From assembly GCA_008477525.1 (NCBI GenBank), contig SPDT01000004.1, positions 1,798,001-1,862,000 on the forward strand: a DNA stretch of 64,000 nt, written 5' to 3'. Below are positions 24,818 to 35,608 of this stretch, one piece after another; the stretch's first letter is position 1; each line of letters opens with the position of its first letter. Made by a program: the position numbers and the translations under genes. The DNA comes from Hypomyces perniciosus (taxonomy: Eukaryota > Ascomycota > Sordariomycetes > Hypocreales > Hypocreaceae). The notes under the pieces were generated by a model that saw only the letters and a program-made list of their open reading frames with translations, was not told the DNA's origin and made no database searches.

Positions 24818-27175
24818 CTAGCCAAGGACCATGATTTCAGGATCTATTTCTTCTGAATATTGTTGAGCCACATCAGCATGAATGCGGCCAACGCCACGGC
24901 GGTACCAAACCCCGTTTTCACACTCGACAAGCATGACATTGCACAAGTGTGGTCTCCGAGGTCGATCCTGGGAGGTGGGCATCTCATACTTGGGGTGGAA
25001 GAACAGGGCGCGTTCATTTATTCCGTCAGTTCGTGAGTGATGAGCATAGGATAGCACCAGAAATTGGTGAGCCAGTTGCAAGGTACTTTTGTGGTTGTCT
25101 GCCCAATCGCGATCTGCAGAAGGAAGCATTCCGCATCGATCACCTTTACCATCAAGGAGGATGAAGCAAGGTACTGTCTGCCGCCCCTTCACCCATTGTG
25201 TGATATTCATTTCTGTGTTTAGGACATAAAGCTCGAGACGTACGCCCCAGAAGATGAGTTGTGTTGGGCGGAGATTGTGGGCGTGCGATAAAAGGACATC
25301 GTGGCTGAACGTGGTTGCAGGAGAGACAAGCTCCTCGTAGGTTTTATTGTTTCCAAGACGAGTCAGAGTCCCCTGGTGTACTCTCCACCACTGTACCGTG
25401 GGCTTCAGGGTATCACAGTCCCCCATGTGGTTTGAATCCTTCCCGTATTTCACACTCCCCTCCCAACCAGCCCAGGACCAGGTGGGGAGATCCACCCTTG
25501 AGTCGCCCTCCATTGCTGACTCCCTGCGTTTTAGCCGGCTGGCTGGGTACCACAAGATGGCTTGATCAAAAATATGCACTGGTAGTCCGAAGAGGAATTC
25601 TTGTGGAAAATAAGGGGCTACAGCCGTCATGATGCCTTTGAAGGCGTTCAAAACGTCCTCTTTGTAAGTGAAGATCCTCGGAGTGAAGTTACTGACAAGT
25701 TGCGAGTACTCTAGGAAGGTGTTTTCCGCCGAGGTGTTCCGCAGGAACTCATCGCTCCGGATGTAGTCCAACGGTCCACGCTGAGCCTCGGGCTTGGCTG
25801 GATGTGTCTTACAGGACCAGCAGTACTCGGCCTGCACATCTTCGCTCCTCGAATCGCTTGCACAACGAAAATAGATCTGGTAGTCGGAGAAGATCAAACA
25901 ACGTTTAGAAAGGATGCCTTCCTGGAAGGTCCACCCCCGCGTTGACCATACACTGTGCTTGAGTGCTGTGTGGTAGTCTGGTAAGGCCGTCACAAGCCCA
26001 ACGCCGTACACCTCAGCTGTGACCTGTTTCTTAAATCTTGGTGTTCCGTTGATGCCAGGAATTCCGTAGTCTTGGGAAGGGGGCTTGGAAGTAGCAACAA
26101 CCAAGGTGAGAAATGAGTGTCCGTATACTCGGCCCATGGCATTTATCAGCGCAACTTTCTCTAAGTTGTCGTCCTGTGTTATGCACAAGGCATCGACCCA
26201 CAGGTATCTTTCTCCCAAGTCACGGACTACGTCCATCGCGTCCCGGATGACCCTCGGCAGCTTGTGGCGTCTACCGCGAAGCGCACCATGACGATGAAGC
26301 TCATTGGAATTGTTTCTGACGAGACGCAGCGCATGAAGGTGTGGCCATACGTAACTTAGAGTGATATATCTGTTGCTCCAAGGGATAATGGTAAGACATT
26401 CGCGTTCCGTGTCTATTACTCGCAGCTTGTCCACAGTCTGGCCCCTGGCACCTAATGCTCTTTCGTCGCATCTATGAGTTAAACAGCACTCAAAGATCCA
26501 AAATCGTGCAATATGCAAGCCTGCTGCCGTGGAGTCAACAGCCCGTCCGCGGAAAATCGGTGACATCTTCAGAGAGGGAGCATAATCCGCCAAGAGTCGA
26601 AGGCGTACAGTGGCATGAACTTGGCGAGTGACTCCGTCAACTAGTATTCCGCGTATTTCACAAGTTCTATAACATCTCTCGGATGGAAATGGGGTAGTTG
26701 CCGGAAGGACTTCGAGCACAACGAAAGATGAGGCGTCTTGGCCACCGGTCTTCAACTGCGATAGACTGGGCTCGGCTTCAAAGGCGCCGGTGAGTAGCCG
26801 GCACAGATTGCAGCTTGAGCAGTCTGCCATATCCTTGAACAACCCGAGTTCTGGGATATTCGTATGGGCGCCAGAAACCAAGCTTTGAACCTCGACGTCC
26901 TCACATACCGTGCAAATATCGGTACCTGGAATCGGCTTGTGGGGAGCTTTCCCTTCACGAGCAGGCAAGTCGTAAAGCTGCCATTCTGCCGCCTCCGTGT
27001 CCAAAAGTAGCCTCCCATCAGAGGACTCGGGTATCGTAGTCGACATGAGATACATGGATTTTTCGACAAATTCAAATTCGGTGTCGACGGCAGAGGTTAT
27101 CGGTGGAACGCTCCCCAGATATTCTCTCACCCCACCGGAGCGTTCTACAACCTCAACCACATATTTCTTGTCCAT
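24818..27175 (-). CDS. HET-domain (heterokaryon incompatibility) protein
   Basis: Intronless minus-strand gene from the ATG at 27175, coding for 785 residues. The N-terminal part has a Cys-rich segment (CTVCEDVEVQ..., DCSSCNLCRLL), common in large fungal HET proteins. The HET domain spans roughly residues 270-430, with YITLSYVWPH, LPRVIRDAMDVVRDLGERYL, WVDALCITQDD and, further on, RGWTFQEGILSKR. The C-terminal half (LPTWSWAGWEG onward) is the usual extension of this family. HET domains trigger cell death when incompatible hyphae fuse; that role is known for a few members only, and most genes of the family have no assigned function. Confidence 0.92.
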   Translation of the reverse strand: MDKKYVVEVVERSGGVREYLGSVPPITSAVDTEFEFVEKSMYLMSTTIPESSDGRLLLDTEAAEWQLYDLPAREGKAPHKPIPGTDICTVCEDVEVQSLVSGAHTNIPELGLFKDMADCSSCNLCRLLTGAFEAEPSLSQLKTGGQDASSFVVLEVLPATTPFPSERCYRTCEIRGILVDGVTRQVHATVRLRLLADYAPSLKMSPIFRGRAVDSTAAGLHIARFWIFECCLTHRCDERALGARGQTVDKLRVIDTERECLTIIPWSNRYITLSYVWPHLHALRLVRNNSNELHRHGALRGRRHKLPRVIRDAMDVVRDLGERYLWVDALCITQDDNLEKVALINAMGRVYGHSFLTLVVATSKPPSQDYGIPGINGTPRFKKQVTAEVYGVGLVTALPDYHTALKHSVWSTRGWTFQEGILSKRCLIFSDYQIYFRCASDSRSEDVQAEYCWSCKTHPAKPEAQRGPLDYIRSDEFLRNTSAENTFLEYSQLVSNFTPRIFTYKEDVLNAFKGIMTAVAPYFPQEFLFGLPVHIFDQAILWYPASRLKRRESAMEGDSRVDLPTWSWAGWEGSVKYGKDSNHMGDCDTLKPTVQWWRVHQGTLTRLGNNKTYEELVSPATTFSHDVLLSHAHNLRPTQLIFWGVRLELYVLNTEMNITQWVKGRQTVPCFILLDGKGDRCGMLPSADRDWADNHKSTLQLAHQFLVLSYAHHSRTDGINERALFFHPKYEMPTSQDRPRRPHLCNVMLVECENGVWYRRGVGRIHADVAQQYSEEIDPEIMVLG

Positions 27176-27752
27176 GGTCTAAACTGGTACGCTTGAAGAA
27201 GGGGAATAGGCCAGCGACAGATGCAAGAGGTTAAATGGAAATTCTCGCTAGAAATGAAGTGGCGAAAGCAGCTAGAAGATGTGTTGAAAGGCGAAGAGTA
27301 ATATTTGCCCAACGGACGGGGATGAGAATGGCTTTACGCAGTCCCAGTCCGTATTTTTTATGTTTGGGTTGGAATGACGGGATAGACGAAGATATGCCTT
27401 GGTTAGGCATGAATATGACAATATTATGCAGTTTTATTTATATACCAGTGGTCTGCGTACATAACTCTGCATGGGACTTTACCTAAGGCTCTGCATAAGG
27501 CATCCTCTCTGGATTCCCATCAGGCTATGCTGCGGGGTATCACTGCAAGGCAAAACACAAGGCATTAATGATGTCTGCAATATATATGTCCAGTTGCCCT
27601 CGGTAAAATCTTGGACTTTTGTTCTTCTAAGGCACTGCGTCTCGTGGATCTCATTTAATCCGAGCAACTGCGTGCCTAGCGGTCCTCTTCGGCCACGCGG
27701 TGCGTTTGTCAGAGTGCTTCTTCTGCATAGGCAGTGTGGAACAGCCTGGAGA
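27176..27752. other. Divergent promoter region between the HET gene and the DUF4419 gene
   Basis: No independent gene was seen. An open frame continues upstream of the DUF4419 start at 27753 to 27471, but it codes for unlikely sequence and was left out. Confidence 0.5.
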
Positions 27753-28961
27753 ATGCCTATCAAAGTCAACATTGTCGATCATCCTGCGACAAAGTGGAGA
27801 AAACCCCGGGTTTCCTCTGCTGAAGAGCTTCTCAAACAAGCCTGCCCAAGAGAACACGGCCAATGCCAGAAAGTTGTCCAAACTTCATTCACCCGCAGTC
27901 AGCTCCGCGAAGGCGGCGTCACGGCATTTAAGAATGGATTCGTGCTTGCGGCGTTCCATGCTTATAGCAGCCATCACCACCTAAGACTGCGCCCTGAGGA
28001 TGTGTGGTTCGCTATCCTCGCGCAGCTCAGTTTCTTCATCAATGCTCATGCAGAAGAACTCCGTGCCTTCTTTGTCCCACACCGGGGCAAAAAGGAGTTG
28101 GAAGTTGTTCATCATGTTGCCGATTTCAGCTTCATTGCAAAACAGATGTCCTTGATGATTGCGAAGAATGTCAATGATCCGGAGCTCCGTGAATGGGTCA
28201 TGCCTTCTTTCACAACAACCACAGATTGTGACAGGGTGGTTGGGTCCGTACTTTTCATGGGTGCCATGCAGAAATATTTCTCTTATGGAGTCAGGGTCCA
28301 ATGTGGACTTCCGTCCATTACCCTTCTAGGAGAAGTTGATGACTGGAGGGACATTCTGGGGAGACTCGACAAAATCGACCAGTTCGGTGACGAGCCTGCT
28401 CTATTTGCAAAGATGCTCCGTCCAGTCTTGCGCCGCATGGTCCTGACGTTTGAGGATCCAACGAGCGCAGAGGTCACTCATTTCTGGAACACTATTGTAG
28501 ACAGAGAGTGGTTGGGGAGTGGCTCACCCAGTATTTCAGGTTGGCTGGCAGCGTTTTGTTTCTGGGATGAACGCGGAAAGGCGAAGCAACTGTTGGAGGA
28601 AAACTTCCTGCTGGAGAGTGTCCGCTATCCCACGGTGGATGAGTGTGATGTGCCCACAGGCTTCGCTTCGGTTCCCGTCAAAGTGGACGACGACGGCGAT
28701 GAGTACGAGGCTACTATGGTAGCAGGATCGGTCGGGATTCTCTCCATTGTATCTGACAGACCTTTGGTATCAGAACAAGATGGTGATAGTTCGGGTCTGT
28801 CGAGCAGTCCGCTTGGATCTCGCGTGCAACAACAGACACCAGATGATGTGACCACCTCCGGACAGCAGGCGGACCCAGAGCTAGAGATCCGTGACACAGT
28901 GCAACCATTGTCGGGTTGGTGGATGTATGAGAATGAAACAGAGACGAATGGTGTGATTTAA
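27753..28961 (+). CDS. DUF4419 family protein
   Basis: Single-exon plus-strand gene. The ATG at 27753 (MPIKVNIVDHPATKW) gives 402 residues. The family signature is clear: NGFVLAAFHAYSSHHHLRLR followed by PEDVWFAILAQLSFFINAHAEELR, then FVPHRGKKELEV and a later WRDILGRLDKI. These match DUF4419, a domain spread among fungi and some bacteria with no known function. The last 110 residues are acidic and Ser-rich, likely disordered. It is transcribed away from the HET gene with about 580 bases between the starts, so the two could share control elements. Confidence 0.85.
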   Translation: MPIKVNIVDHPATKWRKPRVSSAEELLKQACPREHGQCQKVVQTSFTRSQLREGGVTAFKNGFVLAAFHAYSSHHHLRLRPEDVWFAILAQLSFFINAHAEELRAFFVPHRGKKELEVVHHVADFSFIAKQMSLMIAKNVNDPELREWVMPSFTTTTDCDRVVGSVLFMGAMQKYFSYGVRVQCGLPSITLLGEVDDWRDILGRLDKIDQFGDEPALFAKMLRPVLRRMVLTFEDPTSAEVTHFWNTIVDREWLGSGSPSISGWLAAFCFWDERGKAKQLLEENFLLESVRYPTVDECDVPTGFASVPVKVDDDGDEYEATMVAGSVGILSIVSDRPLVSEQDGDSSGLSSSPLGSRVQQQTPDDVTTSGQQADPELEIRDTVQPLSGWWMYENETETNGVI

Positions 28962-29650
28962 AGATGCTTGATTAGAGCAACAGGTTGTGATCTGTATAGA
29001 AGCTCGATTTCGTGGCTCTCCCGCACTGTGTACCTCACCGTCATGCAACGCATTGTACAGTGCAACAAAACCCTGTAAATATCTCTACTCAAACGCTACT
29101 AAAAGTAGTAAGATAAAATGGCTTTTAATAAATGTTTATTAGATATATAAGGATACTAAACCGTTGAACTATAATAAAGAGAATATGTATAATTTATTTT
29201 CTTTTTATATTTTATTAAAGTTCTAGAGACAGTGCACTGCCTCCTTCACATTGGAGATGCCGATCAAACTTGTTGTGAGGCGGCAAGCGGATATTAACCT
29301 AAATAGGTACCTACGCACAGTGTAACCGGGAGAGGCATCTCCGAGGCATTCCCGGCCATTTGGGCCAATTCCTCAGGCCTACCACCTTTGAACACATAAC
29401 CTTGCCGTCTTTCGAACTTGAACCTATTAATCCCTACTACCCTCTCCCTCCCCCCTGCAAGCGCCTAGCAATGGATCTTTACTTGCAGTACGAAGTGCAC
29501 TGCTGCAAAGAACAGATCCAACCAAGCCTTGCCAGCACTTCATGTGGAGTCCAGTGACGCAACCTCTCGACGCGTGTCTTATGCGCCCAAAGAATAGATG
29601 GGCCTTTTGATCCGAACACCCAACAGCCAAAGCTCCTCTTGTATATTACC
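28962..29650. other. Intergenic region with AT-rich island
   Basis: A strongly AT-rich block at about 29,090-29,225 resembles RIP-mutated repeat DNA. No coding sequence was recognised. The last 200 bases are probably the promoter of the next gene. Confidence 0.55.
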
Positions 29651-31156
29651 ATGGACGACCAATGCCAACAGGACCATGCGGGGCGCGACCTGTCCGAGCA
29701 TCAAGGTATGGTGAGTCCTCCTTCTATGAAGCGCCGAAAAGAGCCACGACTGACTGCTGAAGATATTCTTCAGGCAAGTGATCAAACGCGTCGCAAACGT
29801 CGCAGACTGGCGGCCGAAGACACTCCCGACCCATCACGAATATTTGCTATACCCGCCCCTATCGATGATGGTAGCGACTCTGCTGGCGACGAGGACGTAG
29901 CCCACTACCGCAGTCTGACTGACCCGATCAACTTCTGGAGGGAACAGGGGCACTGGCCGCCTGAATTCTTTGAACCAGGCATGGAGCGCGTATTTGCGCA
30001 AAAGCGGCCTTCTTTAGCTCGGAAACGGTCCAACTCGGCTACATCTTCCACACCAAGCGACCAGAAGCCACGAGAGGAAAAAAGCGCACAATATCGGGAC
30101 TCACGTTACGACACTTTACTAGCAACGAAAGGCAGTTTCATGGTCAAGTCCGGCTTGGATGTGGATATCGAGAGCGCAAGTAAATCGCTCTACAGGGAAT
30201 TACTAGAAAAACAACAACCTGTCCCCGAGCATTTGATGTTTCGCGATGACATCTTCGAGTCAACATGTGCAAAGATCAACGCCAGGAATGAGGCTCGGGT
30301 TATTCAAGATATCTCACGACTAATTGTGCCGTCGGCCGAGACTCTCGCTACCTTTGGCGCGAAGCACCTCGATATCCTCATAGAGAGTGACAACGAAGGA
30401 TGGAACAACTCAGTCCCCTTTATCGGTACGAGACCCCAGCCAGATTACTCCGTGGGGTTCCGACGGGAATCATTCACCAAGGACCAGCTTGCCAAACTGT
30501 CGCCTTTTATTGGTGACTTCATCGCTGGCGACTTGTCCCTCTTCATGGCCACCTACTACATGCACTTTCCATTTCTCACCTGTGAGGTAGAGTGCGGTGC
30601 CGGAGCCCTTGACGTTGCCGATCGCCAGAATGCTCACAGCATGACCCTTGCTACACGTGCCATCGTGGAGCTCTTCCGTCTCGTTAAGCGCGAAAATGAA
30701 CTCCATCGCCAGATTCTCGCTTTCTCGATATCTCATGACCACCGAACTGTACGAATTCACGGTCATTATCCGGTAATACAAGGGAAAGAGACCATGTATT
30801 ACCGGCATCTAATCAGAGAGTTTAGCTTTATTGAATTAGATGGGAGGGATAAATGGGCATCATACCGGTTCACCAAGAACGTATATGATGTGTGGATGCC
30901 AGAACACTTCAAGAGGATTTGCTCGGCCATTGACCAGTTGCCGTCTGAGTTTGATTGGGACAACCAGCCACCCTCCGGGCCGACCAGCCAGGTGGATGCC
31001 CACACAGCGTCTCTCCCCGTTCAGCAAGACAGCCAGTCCGGCGACACTGGTCAGCATGTGGTCCCTCTACGGGCGTCACCCACGGGGCAAGGGTCGGCCA
31101 AAAGGAGAAGAAGTCCAGTGAAGAAAATATCTGAATCATATTCCGGCATCAACTAA
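29651..31156 (+). CDS. DUF7924-type fungal protein
   Basis: Single-exon plus-strand gene, 501 residues from the ATG at 29651 (MDDQCQQDHAG). The N-terminal 150 residues are basic and Ser/Pro-rich with nuclear-localisation-like clusters (KRRKEPR, RRKRRR). The conserved C-terminal region runs from about residue 260 to 440: PDYSVGFRRESFT, MATYYMHFPFLTCEVEC, DRQNAHSMTLATRAIVELF, ILAFSISHDHRTVRIHGHYP and FTKNVYDVWMPEHFKRIC. This is the layout of a large fungal family often present in many copies per genome, annotated DUF7924. Its function is unknown. The tail again has a basic motif (KRRRSPVKK). Family membership is from recall of the pattern, not a search. Confidence 0.75.
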   Translation: MDDQCQQDHAGRDLSEHQGMVSPPSMKRRKEPRLTAEDILQASDQTRRKRRRLAAEDTPDPSRIFAIPAPIDDGSDSAGDEDVAHYRSLTDPINFWREQGHWPPEFFEPGMERVFAQKRPSLARKRSNSATSSTPSDQKPREEKSAQYRDSRYDTLLATKGSFMVKSGLDVDIESASKSLYRELLEKQQPVPEHLMFRDDIFESTCAKINARNEARVIQDISRLIVPSAETLATFGAKHLDILIESDNEGWNNSVPFIGTRPQPDYSVGFRRESFTKDQLAKLSPFIGDFIAGDLSLFMATYYMHFPFLTCEVECGAGALDVADRQNAHSMTLATRAIVELFRLVKRENELHRQILAFSISHDHRTVRIHGHYPVIQGKETMYYRHLIREFSFIELDGRDKWASYRFTKNVYDVWMPEHFKRICSAIDQLPSEFDWDNQPPSGPTSQVDAHTASLPVQQDSQSGDTGQHVVPLRASPTGQGSAKRRRSPVKKISESYSGIN

Positions 31157-31636
31157 TGTCATGGAGTGACTGTCTGATGCGGTGTAATAATGAGAAATGA
31201 ATACCATACTCCCTTTAGTAAGCTAGGTGAAAAGAATTGGAGTTATTACATTCTACGATGACCACCAGGACCTATCGTGCGTACTGCAGTAACCACAGGA
31301 ACTGAAAGTAACCACAGGAACTGAAAGTAACCACAGGAACTAACAGTAACCAGAGAAATGTGTAGTAATGGAAATGTTTAGGGATCCGAGTGAAACCTGA
31401 CAACATAAGCGATTATACATTTACCAACTTGGTGATGTGTTTCTCTTGGTAATGTACTAGCCTCTGGTAGCTTGGTTCTTCTTCTAGTTGGTGTTGGAGA
31501 TCTGGTTACAGAGAGCCAATGCAACTCCCTCGCAGGTAAAGAAGCCATTCTGTACAAGATAAATATTGAACCTATCGCCACACAGAAAGCAATACAGAAA
31601 CGTAAATCCGATCCATCTGTTGACTGTGAAAAACGA
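31157..31636. other. Short intergenic region with a 19-bp tandem repeat
   Basis: Lies between two convergent genes. It holds the tandem repeat at 31288-31359 and no recognised coding sequence. Confidence 0.6.
31288..31359. repeat. 19-bp tandem repeat, nearly four units
   Basis: Two exact 19-base units (AGTAACCACAGGAACTGAA at 31288-31306 and 31307-31325), a third with two changed bases (31326-31344) and a partial, degenerate fourth. No coding role is apparent. Confidence 0.9.
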
Positions 31637-33816
31637 TTAAACCAATAGACATATTTCCTTCTCTGGAATTCTACATCCTTTAGTATCCGATAAATTTGCT
31701 GCCAACCCTATCCGTCGATAGTGACCAGGACAGTTTAAAACAGGAGTGACAAGGAGAGCCGTCCAGGGGAGGGAGCCCAAGGTGTATAAGAACAATGTAA
31801 ATTTTCGTAATTTGTGATATTCCTCTGGTAGGATCTCCCCATCCACCTTGACCTCGTTCATTTCTTCTGGAATGTCAAAGATCCGCCCGTCTTTAACCTC
31901 ACAGATTGGCGTTTCGATCTTTAGCCAACCACTTAACAGCTCCCCGTAGGGATTCTCCCCCTTTAACTGTAGGTGGTAGTCCAAGATGGTTGCGCATTGT
32001 CGCCCAAGTTTCTTTGCGTTTATATCTTGGATAGAGATGGGGCCGTCAATGCTCATCCAGGACCATGTTGGTGCGCGATAGTTGGGAGGAATTCTCCAGT
32101 ATTCTGCACTCCAGTGTAGATCATCGATCAGACGGCTTTTCCACAACCCAGCGATATAAATATCGTCGAAGAGGTTCTCGTATCTCTTAGCAATTCCGGA
32201 GAAAGCCGGCAACTTATCAGAGTCGTGGGTGAGATAGCGGAGACCATAGATTTTGACGAGTCTCGCCCAACCATCGAATCCGGAGAATAGCGAGCTAGCC
32301 ATGTCTCCAGCAAAGAACTCAGAGTCGTTCTCTGAAGCTGATTGCTGTAAATCTCTGGGTTCGGCATATCCATCCTCGCTTTGGAAGCCCCATCCACACT
32401 TAAGGTAAATCTGGTCCTGTCCAAAATGCAGCGTTCGTCGTGCCAGGATCCGCTCCTGCAAAGTCCATCCCCGCTCACTCGCTGGATGGCCCCCCAAATC
32501 TCGTCTTTTGCCACCCATTTCTTTCTGGGTTACGATGGTCGCAAACACCTGGTGCCTGGTACCAATCTCATCACCATAGTCCAGCGGAACCACTTTCTGA
32601 CTTATCTGTCGCGGTGTAAGACATCCTTGAAAGGTGTCCTTGGCCCCTAGGGCAGAGATGTTCAGGTACGCATTTGCATATATGCGCGCCATGTTTTGGG
32701 CTTCTCGTTCCCAGTCCTTGAAATCGTCTTGAATGATACATAGTGCGTCAACCCAAAGATGTTGTAAGCCAAGATGTTGGGCGACAACCACGGCATCCCG
32801 GATTGTCTTTGGGAGGGAGGTGGTCTTGATTCCACGGCGGTGGTCCTCGACAGTTGCCGCCGTTGATTTCAGGTTTCCTGAGGCACCCCAGCAATAGGAT
32901 AGTGTAGCGTATCTCCCTCGTTCACCAGTCGCATCTTTTAGTATTACCATGTCATCAACACGGCGTGACTGTAGATCTAGAACCCGAGTAGGTAGCGCCA
33001 CATCGACAAAACGACAAGCCGCATGTGTTTTCTGGCATACATCTAGCCATTCGAATGCACAATTTAATGTCTTCACATGCTGTGGATCATCTTGAATAAG
33101 CCGCCCAGGAAATTTGTGCTGAAGCGCGAAATCGTCTGAAGGGAGGTTCTGTTAATAGCCGTTCGTATAGGAGAGCGGTTGGTTTGATAGGGAATTGGCT
33201 GTTGTTACGGATTCTACTCACCCTCGTGTGCAAGAAATGCTATTTCACCCACAAAGAGAATGTCGTTGTTTTTGTTTGAATCAGTATGAATCACGAATCC
33301 TGGGGCGTCGTGATCTCGTCGGGCAAGCCAAAGCTGGAACGATTCGGGTAGGCCAAACGGTTTCTTGTTCGGATCATCAGCATCACTTGCGTACTCAAGC
33401 ACACAGGGAAAAAACTGGTCAACACATGTGTTTATGAGAGCGCAGAGCTCACATTCCTGCGCAGATTTCAGCAACTTGTCGAGCCCATCTTGATGCTTAA
33501 ATCCGGGAGGATGACGGGTATGACCAGGTATCCATGGATATGAGGCTCCTCTAAGACGATTTGTAACCACACGGTCGGTATAGAAATCCAATTCGTCAGG
33601 TCCAGAGCTGCGCTTAAGGCTGGGTAAGTCGTACAAAGGAACCGACTGACAAAGTCGACACAGAGGGGATTTTGAAGAAGGCTTCGAGGTGGAGGTTTCG
33701 GTCCTGCTAATGAGACATGATGCAACATAAGAGAAGGATTGCTGGATCAGTTTATAGCAGGTGTTCCGAGCATGCTGGTTTTCTTCACGAGCGTCTGCAC
33801 CACGAGATGCTGACAT
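31637..33816 (-). CDS. HET-domain protein, second copy
   Basis: Two exons on the minus strand with one intron at 33136-33221 give 697 residues from the ATG at 33816 (MSASRGADAREENQHARN). The acceptor at the CTTCAG just before 33135 is required by frame; an earlier CAG would shift it. The N-terminal exon carries a Cys-containing segment (LCRLCQSVPLYDL, ECELCALI). The second exon has the HET domain: RYATLSYCWGASGNLKST, LPKTIRDAVVVAQHLGLQHL, WVDALCIIQDD, then ERGWTLQERILARRTL and a C-terminal APTWSWMSIDG. It differs clearly from the HET gene at 24.8-27.2 kb in length, intron and N-terminus, so it is not a recent local duplicate. Incompatibility function is inferred from domain only. Confidence 0.92.
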
Positions 33817-35197
33817 GGTGATGGTATTGACTTCAAAGCGTGGAGAAGACTTTGTTAGATGAAATAAATTAAATCAAGATTCAAATACAGGTATAAACTT
33901 CGTAATACGTGTGAAAACTGATGAGGGGAGCATCGCGGTTTAATGAATACATATCGGCCTACCTGTCGAGGTACGTGGCACCAGTCAATATCTACATATT
34001 AGATAGCTCTCCAATTAAAACTGACACCTCCAGGGCCGACTGCACAGCTGCCCAAAATTTTCTAGGAGTTGCGTGCGCTTTTTCAGGATGTACGGTGCTT
34101 CACAGGTGGAAGGCCGGCTCCGGACCTGACCTGCGAGACATGAACAGTGAACGGCCTTCCGGGGTGGCGGCGGCCTCAAGTGGGGCACCGAAACGGCGGT
34201 TCGGGCAAGTCGTGACAGAAAAACAGAGAGTGCAAAGCCACTTTAACTGTGATCTACAAGACACGCTTATAAATGAACCTTCGGAATATATATTAACGAA
34301 AAAGGTTTAAATTGCCTTCACCATTGAGCAGTTAACCCAGTTCAAGCACAATCGTATTGTATTGCGCTTTGTTTGTCGAATCAGCTTCGGAGACAGCCAA
34401 AGGGCCTACCTCCCTAACAGGATGACAAGACGCCGAGAATGAATTTTACGGAATCAGCCAAGACAACTTCCTTAAGGCAGGTTAAGATTCTACCATGAAC
34501 TCTGGTGTGTCTAGTGATTGTCTTGCCTTGTCTACCCCGCTCCTTGGATTCATCGTCATACGTGTCTCGGGCATGCCAAGGAGTTTACAGCAAGTCTTGC
34601 AGGGGTTATCAAACATATGTTGTGGTGGCTTGGAGGAGCTTCGCCTTGGCATTTGTGCCACATGCGAGAATATCATGACAAGATAAGGACTCGTGGTCAC
34701 ATTAACTCGCGCAAGTGTAACGTGGCCAAGAAAGAGAAAGGCTTGCTGTAAAATCTTGGTATACGTTTTCCTTCTAGATCATTCTAGATGAATATCTTAT
34801 TCTTCCTTCCTCGTTCGTCTCTGAATTTTCCTTTCTTGTTTTTTGTGTTATATACGATTCAACGAGTCTATTTTCGATGCCCAAGGCTCATCTCCGTCAT
34901 GACCTAGTTACAGATAGCCACAAACACGAAGACGAGCATCACCGCAATGGAACGTCCTCGTCTGAAGTATCAACCATCGCACAGAGGTCAAACATATCGA
35001 ATTTTACTCATTCTCATATGCTGCGAATAACCTACGCCAGCACACAGAGAGACCGGTCACCATGGTACCAGTCTAGGAATGAAGCAGTGAAAAGAGTGCA
35101 ATTGAAGCTATCAATGATGACACAATGCACAGCCAAATGATACCCTACTCGTATAACAAGCCCAATAGATTGTCTCCATCTGACTCGTCCTTAGGAG
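33817..35197. other. Intergenic region of 1.4 kb
   Basis: Upstream side belongs to the HET gene promoter. Open frames here are short, overlap on both strands and lack recognisable motifs. Nothing was called. Confidence 0.5.
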
Positions 35198-35608
35198 CTA
35201 GTCTGTTGACAGGTAGGCCACCGCATCGACACGAAGTTGTTTAATTGCTGCATAGCTATCAGTATAGAAAGACTGGTGTTATGCTGAAAGTGGTAGAACG
35301 TACTTGAATACAAGTCTACCGTCCTCATTCCCGACGTGGTTATCCAAGTTGAGGAACTGCTCATCTCCGAAGGAACCATCAATCTTGTACAGCAGAGTAA
35401 TGAGGGTTGTGCCGTCAAGACGCCACGAAGCTTGGTCAGCAGAGTTGTAGATTCCCTCGCCATTGAGGTCAATTTCTCCATCGTTGTTGCCAACATGTTC
35501 GTTGAGATCAAGCTCGGCGTCAGTCCAGGAGCCGTCATCCCGGCGGACTTGGGCGAGCAGGCGCGAGCCCTCGAGGCGGTAGTTCTGAGAGGATCCAGAG
35601 AAAGACAT
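35198..35608 (-). CDS. CyanoVirin-N homology (CVNH) lectin-like protein
   Basis: Two exons on the minus strand, 35608-35304 and 35255-35198, separated by a 48-bp intron (GTACGT donor, CTGAT branch, TAG acceptor), give 120 residues. Without splicing the frame would end seven codons into the intron; splicing completes the typical VFN end of the CVNH fold and adds 18 residues. Two tandem CVNH half-repeats are visible: AELDLNEHVGNNDGEIDLNG and FLNLDNHVGNEDGRLVF. There is no signal peptide, as usual for fungal stand-alone CVNH proteins. CVNH proteins bind mannose-type glycans in a few studied cases; the ligand here is unknown. A CT/GA-rich leader precedes the ATG. Confidence 0.88.

Noticed and set aside
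27471..27752. N-terminal extension of the DUF4419 protein
   Set aside because: The extra 94 codons have no family similarity; the ATG at 27753 is followed by sequence typical of the family start.
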